Part shown: one piece after another, positions 34,734-42,510 of the stretch | Position numbering within the stretch: the stretch's first letter is position 1 | Layout: every line of letters begins with the position of its first letter | NCBI RefSeq assembly: GCF_042683665.1 | Contig: NZ_JBHUOO010000008.1 | Length of the DNA: 64,000 nucleotides | Direction: 5' to 3' (one strand) | From: Leeuwenhoekiella polynyae | GTDB taxonomy: Bacteria; Bacteroidota; Bacteroidia; Flavobacteriales; Flavobacteriaceae | The notes under the pieces: generated by a model | Told to the model about the DNA's origin: nothing | Database searches by the model: none | The model's input: only the letters and a program-made list of their open reading frames with translations | Position numbers and translations under genes: made by a program

Positions 34734-37700
34734 TTATAAATTTACTCTTAGATTAAAACCATAGGTTGCCGGCGAAGGCATTTGTCCCATCTCGATTCCG
34801 GGAAGGATGGTGTCTCCGTTTAATGCAGCGGTCTCAGGATCATAAATCGGAAAGTCTGATACCGTAGCCAGATTACGCCCAAATACTGAAAGATTAAGTG
34901 CCGTGATCCCGCTATTGCCCAACCAGCGTTTAGGAAAGGTATATTGCAAACTCACTTCACGCAGTTTTAAAAACGAAGCATCAAACGAGTTTGACTCTAC
35001 ATTAGCCCTACGGTAATACCGGTTGTACCAATCTGGCGTAATGGCCTCGGTAGTATTTGGACTATACGTGCCATCATCATTAAGCACCACACCATCACCC
35101 ACAATAAAGCCTTCTTCACGCCCCATAAACGTACTGCGCAGTTTACCCTGCTGGGTAAACTTGTGATTGGATTGCGAATAGATAATTCCTCCATACTGCC
35201 CGTCTAGCATGACATTAAGGGTTACAGGACCTAAACTAAAACTGTTATACAGACCGGCTTTCCAGTCTGGGCTGGCATCACCGATGTACTGAATCTCTTC
35301 AGGATAAGCCGGTAAACCACCGTTGTCATATACGATTTCACCTTGCGGTGAACGTACAAACCCATAGCCATAGATGGCTGTTGTGGTTCCGCCTACTTTG
35401 GCTAATAAGGTTGCATTACCTCCGGAGCCAATTTCTTGTTGCCCATCGATACCGTCTGCCAATTCCAGCACTTTGTTCCAATTGCGAGAGAACGTAAGCG
35501 TGCTACTCCATTTAAATTTATCAGCATCAAAGATCTTTCCGGTCAGGGTAAGTTCAATCCCGCGGTTACGTACCTCGCCCGAGTTTAAAACACCAGAGCT
35601 ATACCCAGTAGTAATGTCTAAAGGCACCGATATGATCTGGTTTTTAGTAAGGGTCTCATAAAGGGTAGCATCCAGAATTAAGCGGCTTTTGAGCAAACGC
35701 GCTTCAACCCCGGTCTCATAACTGGTGGTGATCTCCGGTTTAAAATTGGCATTATACAAGTTGGTAGGAACCGTTGCTGAACTTGGAAAAGCACTCTGAC
35801 TGTAGTATTTACTGGTTTTATAGGGATCTGTATCATTACCTACCTCTGCAAAAGAGAACCGATACTTTAAATAATCTACCACTTTAGGCAAATTGAACAT
35901 TTCAGAAAGAATCACACTGGCATTCGCTGAAGGATAAAAGAACGAATTGTTGGCGACAGGCAAGGTGCTTGACCAGTCGTTTCTACCGGTTAGGTCAAGA
36001 AATAAGGTGTTGTCTAACGAAAGTGAAATCAATTCGTATAAACTGTTTACCTTTTTATTGCGGTCGTAGGTTTGCACGATAGGATTGTTGATTCCGTTAG
36101 CGAGTTTGTATACTCCGGGAACCACAAGACCATTTACCGAAGCATCGGTACGGCGGTATTTATAATCCATCGCATTACCTCCTATCGAAGCGTTCAACCC
36201 AATGACATCTGACAACTGGTTTTCATAGCTTAGGAGAAAATCAGTATTCACTTCCTGTTTCCAGATGCCCTGGGTTTCGTAAAAACCTTGATTATACCGG
36301 TTAATGCTGTAAGGACGTTGTTGCTCCCGATCCTGATTGTAGGTATTTAGCGAAGCCCGAAGCATCAAATCCAGATTAGGCGCAAGGTCTATATTGGTAA
36401 AGACATTCCCTACGATCTGGCTGCTCGCCAGCGGATTTGTTGCTTCATAAGCGATCAAATACGGATTGTCTATATACGAACTGAACGGCTGAATCTGCTG
36501 AATTTGATTTTGCCCTTCTTGCCAGATGGGGCGCAACCAGTCTAAGTCTACATTAGGATTTTGAAAAATCATAAAGTACGCTATAGAACCGTTATTGTAG
36601 CCTGTACTGGGCAGGTTATCGCTGCTGCGGTTGTTATAATTAACCACCGATCCTATTTTAATATGTTCTGAAACCTTATAGTTTGAATTTATAGAAGCCG
36701 TAATACGCTCGTAACCGGTATTGGGCATAATCCATTCATTTTTTGAATGCCCTACCGAAAGTCGCATCGAGCCTTTATCATTTCCACCTTGAAGCGATAG
36801 GTTATTGGTAAACGTAACTCCTGTACGCCAAAAATCTTTACGGTTATCTTCATACGCCCTCCATGGTTGACGCGTTAAAGATTGCCCTTCGATATTAGGG
36901 TCATATTGAAAGAACTCCTGACCCTCAAAACGCGGGCCCCAGGCACTACTGGTACTTCCCGTATTATTTCCATCTTCAGAACCTCCATAGGAATAATAAG
37001 GTTCCCCATCTTCATTAAAACTTTTTCCGGTACCCTGCCCGTATTCATATTGCCAATCTGGCCAACGCTGAATCACATCAAGGTTAACGCTAGAAGTGTA
37101 GGTAAGGCCTAATCCTGTGGTCTTTTTTCCTGATTTGGTGGTGATGATCAAAGCCCCGTTTGCCGCACGGCTTCCGTATAGTGCTGTTGCACCCGGACCT
37201 TTTAATACGGTTACACTTTCGATATCGTCTAGATTGAGATCAGAAATCGCGTTACCATAATCTATAGGAGAATCTTCACCAATATAACTTGCTGAAGAAC
37301 CTGAAGTGGTCATCTCATTGTTTACCGGTACGCCGTCAATCACGATAAGTGCATTGTTTCCGTTAGGATTTAAGGAGTTATTTCCGCGTAGCGTGATTTG
37401 CTGAGAATTTAAAGGTCCGGAACCTGAAGACACAATGTTTAATCCTGCTACTTTTCCTTTTAATCCGGAAGACCAGTTTAAAGGCACAGCCTGTGCAAGA
37501 TTATCAGATTGAATGGTCGCTTGGGAGAAGCCCAACCGCTTCTCTTCGCGCTTAATCCCTAAAGCTGTTACTACCACTTCATTAAGTGCATTTATATTCT
37601 CTTGTAAAACAATGGTGATGTTAGTTCCCGGATTTGCAGCCACGGTTTGTGTTTCAAAACCTACAAAAGACACTTCTAATGTGGCATTAGCCCCTACAGA

Positions 37701-38177
37701 AAGGTTAAAAACTCCATCAAAATCGGTGGTAACTCCGTTATTGGAACCCTGCTCCATCACTGTAGCTCCGGGCAATGGCACTCCTTCCTGATCGGTTACG
37801 ACTCCAGAAACCTGTTGCTGCGCTTCACTTTTAACCACGGTAATGGTATTGTTGATTTGCGTAAAGGAAAGTCCTGTTTGTGCGGTGATTTGGTTTAACA
37901 CCGCACTGAGTCGTACCTCATTTACTACCAGCGTTACCGATGCTGCATTTTTAAGAAGTGTGCTGTCAAAGACGAAGGTAAAATCGGTCTGTTCTTCAAG
38001 TGCAGCAAAAACCTCTTTAAGCGGTGCGTCTTGAAGACGTGTGGTAACAAAAACCTCTTCTGAGGATTGATGCCGTGTTGTGGCGCTTGCAGCGTTACTT
38101 ATAAAAAGCAGCAAAACCGCTAAAAAGTTTAATTTTCGAAAGTAAAACTTTCTCAAAATTTGTAGTTTAGTTTTCAT
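34734..38177 (-). CDS. SusC/RagA-family TonB-dependent transporter with STN domain
   Basis: A 1147-residue outer-membrane transporter. After the signal peptide (to about residue 33) there is an STN/secretin-like domain (about 38-120, VFVTTRLQDAPLKEVFAALEEQ), which talks to a FecR anti-sigma, then a carboxypeptidase-regulatory domain (about 123-205), a plug with the SusC-type VVVTALGIKREEKRLGFS (about 205-360), and the long barrel ending GFNLRVNL. STN plus sigma and anti-sigma genes upstream show cell-surface signalling of the FecIR type. Paired with SusD at 33288. The likely load is imported by TonB energy into the periplasm. Confidence 0.95.
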   Translation of the reverse strand: MKTKLQILRKFYFRKLNFLAVLLLFISNAASATTRHQSSEEVFVTTRLQDAPLKEVFAALEEQTDFTFVFDSTLLKNAASVTLVVNEVRLSAVLNQITAQTGLSFTQINNTITVVKSEAQQQVSGVVTDQEGVPLPGATVMEQGSNNGVTTDFDGVFNLSVGANATLEVSFVGFETQTVAANPGTNITIVLQENINALNEVVVTALGIKREEKRLGFSQATIQSDNLAQAVPLNWSSGLKGKVAGLNIVSSGSGPLNSQQITLRGNNSLNPNGNNALIVIDGVPVNNEMTTSGSSASYIGEDSPIDYGNAISDLNLDDIESVTVLKGPGATALYGSRAANGALIITTKSGKKTTGLGLTYTSSVNLDVIQRWPDWQYEYGQGTGKSFNEDGEPYYSYGGSEDGNNTGSTSSAWGPRFEGQEFFQYDPNIEGQSLTRQPWRAYEDNRKDFWRTGVTFTNNLSLQGGNDKGSMRLSVGHSKNEWIMPNTGYERITASINSNYKVSEHIKIGSVVNYNNRSSDNLPSTGYNNGSIAYFMIFQNPNVDLDWLRPIWQEGQNQIQQIQPFSSYIDNPYLIAYEATNPLASSQIVGNVFTNIDLAPNLDLMLRASLNTYNQDREQQRPYSINRYNQGFYETQGIWKQEVNTDFLLSYENQLSDVIGLNASIGGNAMDYKYRRTDASVNGLVVPGVYKLANGINNPIVQTYDRNKKVNSLYELISLSLDNTLFLDLTGRNDWSSTLPVANNSFFYPSANASVILSEMFNLPKVVDYLKYRFSFAEVGNDTDPYKTSKYYSQSAFPSSATVPTNLYNANFKPEITTSYETGVEARLLKSRLILDATLYETLTKNQIISVPLDITTGYSSGVLNSGEVRNRGIELTLTGKIFDADKFKWSSTLTFSRNWNKVLELADGIDGQQEIGSGGNATLLAKVGGTTTAIYGYGFVRSPQGEIVYDNGGLPAYPEEIQYIGDASPDWKAGLYNSFSLGPVTLNVMLDGQYGGIIYSQSNHKFTQQGKLRSTFMGREEGFIVGDGVVLNDDGTYSPNTTEAITPDWYNRYYRRANVESNSFDASFLKLREVSLQYTFPKRWLGNSGITALNLSVFGRNLATVSDFPIYDPETAALNGDTILPGIEMGQMPSPATYGFNLRVNL

Positions 38178-38224
38178 TTTAATAATGGCTATGATTATGG
38201 ATTTGTAGTCTTATTTAAATTCGG

Positions 38225-38250
38225 CCCATTGCTGTTACAGCAGCGATGGG
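38225..38250 (-). promoter_or_regulatory. Hairpin across the FecR stop codon, possible attenuator
   Basis: CCCAT-CGCTGCTG and CAGCA-ATGGG fold into a hairpin that spans the TAA of the FecR gene (38235-38237), on the minus strand between FecR and SusC. The strand-specific tail is not a clean T-run, so it is not a normal terminator. It may tune expression of SusC relative to the regulators; this is inference. Confidence 0.4.
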
Positions 38251-39188
38251 TTTTTTAATGGATTGTAGTGTTTTTTTCGGATAACAAAGTGTTTTTGAGT
38301 TAAGGTGTCTATTTTAAGATTATTGATAAGCGCAATACTCTGCAGTACCGTCTCTAATGGTTCTTCTTTAAATTTTCCGGTGATTCTGAGTCCTTCAATT
38401 GACGTGTCTTCAAACTCAATTTTCACATCATACCAGTTTTCTAATATGCCTGCAGTTTTTATTAAGGTTGTATTATTTAGCGCGATGATATTTTTAGTCC
38501 AAGCCATCTGATCTTCACTGTTTACCTGTGCCTGAACAGGAGCATCTAAAGCATTAAAAAGCACTTGCTGGTTTTTGGTCAAATAAACCTTTTCATCGGT
38601 TTTTGTATGATGTACCGCTACTTTACCGCTGTTTACGCTTACGGTCACTTCATCTGCTTCATAAGAATTGATATTAAAAGTGGTGCCCAGTACCTGAGTT
38701 TGTACTGGACCCGTAGTAATGGTAAACGGATGTAGCGTATCGCGGTGCACTTCAAAATACGCTTCCCCTTGCAGCTCTATCCGGCGGTTTTGCGTAAAAT
38801 CTTCAGAGTATATTATTTTAGAATTCGCATTTAAAATGATGCTAGAACCATCGGCAAGGGCAAGAGTGCGCTTTTCGCCCTTTCCTGTTTGTTCTGTGAT
38901 TAACTGCGTTCCGAATACATAAGTACTCAACGAAGCGATACTCAAGAGCCCTATAAAAATGGCCGCATACGTTAACAGGCGTTTATAATTCAGCCCGGGT
39001 TTTGACTCTGTTTTTATTCTGGCTTCAATATCTTTTAGAATACGCAACCGGTTTTGGTCACTAGGGTTTGCCTTTAGGTCTAGTTGCTGAAGTTTGTCAA
39101 CAAAGGTATGCAGTAGGTATTGTTCTTCTTTTGTAGCAGTGCCCAGACGTTGTTTTTCAGCTAATGCCAGGAGTTCTTGTTGAGTCAA
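38235..39188 (-). CDS. FecR-family anti-sigma factor
   Basis: A 317-residue inner-membrane anti-sigma. N-terminal cytosolic part about 65 residues, one TM (YAAIFIGLLSIASLSTYVFG, near 71-90), periplasmic FecR domain (about 105-205, RTLALADGSSIILNANSKIIYSEDFTQNRRIELQGEAYFEV, the classic motif), and a C-terminal STN-facing DUF4974 domain (TTLIKTAGILENWYDVKIEF, RITGKFKEEPLETVLQSIAL). Start codon TTG at 39188: there is no ATG between it and an in-frame TAA 12 bp upstream. It lies between the ECF sigma and SusC genes and relays the SusC signal. Confidence 0.92.
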   Translation of the reverse strand: MTQQELLALAEKQRLGTATKEEQYLLHTFVDKLQQLDLKANPSDQNRLRILKDIEARIKTESKPGLNYKRLLTYAAIFIGLLSIASLSTYVFGTQLITEQTGKGEKRTLALADGSSIILNANSKIIYSEDFTQNRRIELQGEAYFEVHRDTLHPFTITTGPVQTQVLGTTFNINSYEADEVTVSVNSGKVAVHHTKTDEKVYLTKNQQVLFNALDAPVQAQVNSEDQMAWTKNIIALNNTTLIKTAGILENWYDVKIEFEDTSIEGLRITGKFKEEPLETVLQSIALINNLKIDTLTQKHFVIRKKHYNPLKNPSLL

Positions 39189-39288
39189 AATATCTTGCTT
39201 TTACAAGTAAGTCTCCTTTTGTCTCCTACACACGTAGTGTTAAAATCGCATTTAATAATTTGTTTAAATACGCTTTTATCTGTTTACA

Positions 39289-39867
39289 TTATTGAAACAT
39301 TAAGGTAATAATGAGCGAGAGCTCTCGAACGGGAAGGTTTGATTTTAAATGCTTTAGCGCATCGCTAATATGTTTCTCAACTGTGCGGATGGAAATATTG
39401 AGTTTTTCTGCGATTTCTGCATTAGAGACTTCTTCAAATCTGCTGAGCATAAAAACAGTTCTGCACTTGGGCGGAAGTCTATCAATCTCCCGGTGCACCA
39501 AAGTTTCAAAATCATTATAATCAAGATTCGTTTCGGCGCGTGAAGGCATTGCGATCTCATCGAGAATGTCCTGATGGTCCTGTGTGAATTTTAAATCTCG
39601 CAGGTGTGTAAACACTTTATATTTTACCGCTCTAAACAAATAACCTTCGAGGTTTATGATCGTTGTATTTTCTAGTTTTTCCCAAAGACTTACAAAAACT
39701 TCCTGCACAATATCTTCACAAATAGTATCATCTGCATAGATCTGGTAAGCATAGCTAAAAAGACGTTTCCAGTAGCATTCAAAAACACGGTCAAAACCCC
39801 TTTTTGGGTTTTCGTGAAGCAGCTGCTGCAACTCCTGATCACTGTATTGTAAAATTTGCCTTTGCAT
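39289..39867 (-). CDS. FecI-type ECF sigma factor
   Basis: A 192-residue RNA polymerase sigma-70 factor of the Bacteroidetes ECF group. I prefer the ATG at 39867 (MQRQILQYSDQELQQLL); the ATG at 39924 would add a Phe-rich stretch not normal for the family. Region 2 is seen as FDRVFECYWKRLFSYAYQIYADDTICEDIVQEVFVSLWEK, region 4 as LPPKCRTVFMLSRFEEVSNAEIAEKLNISIRTVEKHISDALKHLK. It is followed by the FecR gene 100 bp downstream. By family knowledge it is released by FecR when the STN-SusC binds ligand, and it then transcribes the SusCD operon. Confidence 0.93.
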   Translation of the reverse strand: MQRQILQYSDQELQQLLHENPKRGFDRVFECYWKRLFSYAYQIYADDTICEDIVQEVFVSLWEKLENTTIINLEGYLFRAVKYKVFTHLRDLKFTQDHQDILDEIAMPSRAETNLDYNDFETLVHREIDRLPPKCRTVFMLSRFEEVSNAEIAEKLNISIRTVEKHISDALKHLKSNLPVRELSLIITLMFQ

Positions 39868-40008
39868 CTGGTATGTGCTTGTGACAAAAAAAGTAAAAAA
39901 CGAGAATACATTATAGTCTTGCATTTTATCATTGGGTTAAGAATTGATCTTCCCCAAATGATTTACATATTCCATTATCTGCATCGTTTTTACTAATTAT
40001 AAGAAGAG

Positions 40009-40842
40009 CTAGTCCAGCTCAACCTCCAGAATATTGGCTGTACCACCGTGCGCTTCATTAGAAATAAAGAGGCGTCCATCTGGACTAAAGGTTATTCCTT
40101 CAGGCTGGGCGAAATCATCACTATCGAGGTCGTATACCTTTTTTATAGCTCCAGAAACATCCAAAATCATCAATTTTGGATTTACGCCTTCAAGTATATA
40201 GATCTCTCCGGTTTGCGGATGTATCGCCAGATCTGAAGGTCTGAACGTACGTTTACTTTTCTTCTTTTTAAAATCTTTAAGCGCTTTGTCTTTCATATCA
40301 ATTTTAAAGATCAAGTCTGGTACCATCAATCTTTTATTAAGATCAAAAGCATAAATTCCTTTAATATCTTCATCGTTGGGGTCCTCATCTTTGGGAGCAG
40401 TCAGCAACCTGTTATTTTTAGCGTCAAGCGCAAGACTTTCTACATTGCTTTTATGAGACATCGAGGATTGATAGGTCCTCGTTTTTGGCGAATCACTCAG
40501 GTAATCACTTACCTCAAAGAGCAAGCCGTCGCTACGCATTACATACGCATTATTTCCATTTACGGCAACGCCTTCATAATCGCCATCATCTGCAAATTCA
40601 ATGGTTTTGGTGATTTTTGATGTATTCAAATCGTAGCTATAGATCACACCATCCTCATCTTCAATAGCAGCAATTTTACCATTGTCAGTCCAAGAGATTC
40701 CCGAGATCTCTTCGAGCTCATCTGGCATCTCCCAAGTTTTTACAATTTTTACTTTATCCTTTTTCTTTTTAAGGTCTATAGTATTAGAGTTTAAAAAAAT
40801 AAGGCTAACTGCCAGTATACTTAGATATTTAATAAAATGCAT
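40009..40842 (-). CDS. SdiA-regulated-family beta-propeller protein
   Basis: A 277-residue exported protein of the SdiA-regulated (YjiK-like) family: N-terminal hydrophobic signal (IKYLSILAVSLIFLNS), then propeller blades with the family pattern: MPDELEEISGISWTDNGKIAAIEDEDGVIYSYDL, GDYEGVAVNGNNAYVMRSDGLLFEV, SNVESLALDAKNNRLLTAPKDE, and a final FAQPEGITFSPDGRLFISNEAHGG. It probably acts in the periplasm or at the surface. The family has no firm biochemical role. The gene is divergent from the MFS transporter gene, with 275 bp between them containing promoters on the plus strand. Confidence 0.88.
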   Translation of the reverse strand: MHFIKYLSILAVSLIFLNSNTIDLKKKKDKVKIVKTWEMPDELEEISGISWTDNGKIAAIEDEDGVIYSYDLNTSKITKTIEFADDGDYEGVAVNGNNAYVMRSDGLLFEVSDYLSDSPKTRTYQSSMSHKSNVESLALDAKNNRLLTAPKDEDPNDEDIKGIYAFDLNKRLMVPDLIFKIDMKDKALKDFKKKKSKRTFRPSDLAIHPQTGEIYILEGVNPKLMILDVSGAIKKVYDLDSDDFAQPEGITFSPDGRLFISNEAHGGTANILEVELD

Positions 40843-40895
40843 GTTCTAATATTTTTAATCCTCATTCAGGCTGAAGCTCTATACCCAAATCAAGG

Positions 40896-40925
40896 GTTGC
40901 TGTAAAGTTCGTTACCCTATTTTTG
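40896..40925 (+). promoter_or_regulatory. Candidate Bacteroidetes-type promoter
   Basis: GTTG at 40896-40899 and TATTTTTG (TAnnTTTG, exact) at 40918-40925, with an 18-bp gap. The transcript would start near 40932 and run toward the MFS gene, with a 185-nt leader. A second TAnnTTTG lies at 41073. Confidence 0.4.
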
Positions 40926-41072
40926 AATTCTCTTAAAAGGGTGCAAATGTTGTTTCTTACTCCGTTTGTTATTGCCGATTATCAACTTATTGATTTTCAA
41001 TAGCAAAAATGCGTATTTCTTAAAAATAGAAAAGAAGCTGCATGCTAAAGCATTTAGGCTTAAAGTGTTTCT

Positions 41073-41080
41073 TAATTTTG
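41073..41080 (+). promoter_or_regulatory. Candidate -7 element for the MFS gene
   Basis: TAATTTTG fits the Bacteroidetes -7 consensus TAnnTTTG exactly. It is 38 bp before the TTG start at 41118, a normal leader length. No clear TTTG sits at -33 (only a TTTA at 41053). Confidence 0.4.
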
Positions 41081-41117
41081 TGATTCAAAATTTCAGTTTT
41101 AACCGTAAACCAAAACC

Positions 41118-42338
41118 TTGAAGAGTCTCGCTCAGTTTTTAAGATCAAATTTTAAGACCGTAAGTTTTGGTTGGTCGCTAACCTTTCTTTCCAGTTTTGG
41201 ACAAACCTTTTTGATCTCACTTTATGTTCCTGAACTGGTAAAAACATTTGCTATTTCTGAAGGAACTTTTGGGAGCATTTATGCGCTGGGCACCGTTATT
41301 GCTTCAGTAATACTTATTGCAGTAGGTCACACGATAGATCATAAACCGGTTAAAACGGTGGTATTACTCAATTTCACAGGTTTAATTCTTTCTTGTTTAA
41401 TTTTGAGTTTTTCACCTTATCACATCAGCTTGCTTATACTTGCAATGATAGGATTACGGCTTACCGGTCAGGGTATGATGAGTCATATTAGTCAAACAGT
41501 TATGTCACGCTATTATGGCGCTAATCGTGGGAAAGCACTTAGTGTTGCTGCTCTGGGTTTCCCTATGGGAGAAGCAATTTTCCCCATTTGTATTACAACG
41601 ATTATCGTTGCTTTTGGATTTGAAATTGCAGCGCAAACCAGCGCAGTATTCTTGATTCTGTGTTTGATTGTTTTTTCTTTTAGAAGTCTCAGTTATTTTG
41701 ATAAAGAATCACAAGTAGCTAAAAAACCCAGCTTTAAAACGCTTGCAAAAGATTTTGGCGGTATTATAAAAGACAGGCGTTTTGCTGTGTTGATGCCATC
41801 TACCTTTATGTTGAGTTTTACATCTACCGCTGTGTTTTTATATCAATACACTTTTGTGGAAGAAAAAGGTTGGTCTGTATCACTTTATGCAGCATTTTTT
41901 ACCGGATATGCACTAACGCGGTTCATTATGTCTGTCATTGGCGGACTCTGGGTCGATAAGTTTACCGCAAAAAAATTGTATCGATTTTTCTTAATTCCTC
42001 AAGCCTTAGGACTTCTACCCTTTGCATTTATGGATAGTATTACAGGTGCGCTTATTTTTCTCATAATGACCGGCATAAGCACAGGCGTTGCCGGCACAGT
42101 TAAATCTGCAGTATTAGCCGAAGTTTACGGGACCGCAAAGTTGGGTGCAGTAAACAGTCTGTTTTCTATGGGTATGATTTTAAGCACAGCACTGGCACCG
42201 TTGCTTATCGGTTTTTTAATTGACCAGGGGGTTGCGTTCCCGTATCTGATGCTCACCTTATTTGGCATGCTGGTCATTGCTATTTTAAATTCACAACGTT
42301 TGGGCAACATTCCTGCAATAAAAGAAGTTACTGCATAA
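41118..42338 (+). CDS. MFS transporter
   Basis: A 406-residue inner-membrane transporter with twelve hydrophobic segments. The conserved MFS loop between TM2 and TM3 is seen as GHTIDHKPVKT (a G-x-x-x-D-x-x-x-x-K/R variant), its counterpart between TM8 and TM9 as GGLWVDKFTAKK. The start is TTG at 41118 (MKSLAQFLRSNF); no ATG is available nearby. It is alone on its strand before the PUL regulator gene. The substrate is not predictable; sugar, drug and organic-acid carriers all share the fold. It is divergent from the SdiA-regulated-like gene. Confidence 0.87.
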   Translation: MKSLAQFLRSNFKTVSFGWSLTFLSSFGQTFLISLYVPELVKTFAISEGTFGSIYALGTVIASVILIAVGHTIDHKPVKTVVLLNFTGLILSCLILSFSPYHISLLILAMIGLRLTGQGMMSHISQTVMSRYYGANRGKALSVAALGFPMGEAIFPICITTIIVAFGFEIAAQTSAVFLILCLIVFSFRSLSYFDKESQVAKKPSFKTLAKDFGGIIKDRRFAVLMPSTFMLSFTSTAVFLYQYTFVEEKGWSVSLYAAFFTGYALTRFIMSVIGGLWVDKFTAKKLYRFFLIPQALGLLPFAFMDSITGALIFLIMTGISTGVAGTVKSAVLAEVYGTAKLGAVNSLFSMGMILSTALAPLLIGFLIDQGVAFPYLMLTLFGMLVIAILNSQRLGNIPAIKEVTA

Positions 42339-42510
42339 CTTATATAACGACCTCAATAATTAGGGCAAGTTTAGGTGTAAATGCGGCTCAGGTTACACCA
42401 ATGCAATTTACTTTTTAATACTTTTACAGTATCCAATTTAAAAGGTACCCGTTAAGCTTTTAGCTTCGGTATTTTTACTTGCAAACGTTATCGTATCTAG
42501 CCTACAACAT

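Noticed and set aside
42370..42400. Hairpin GGTGTAA/TTACACC after the MFS gene
   Set aside because: No T-run follows and the loop is 12 bases, so it is not called a terminator.
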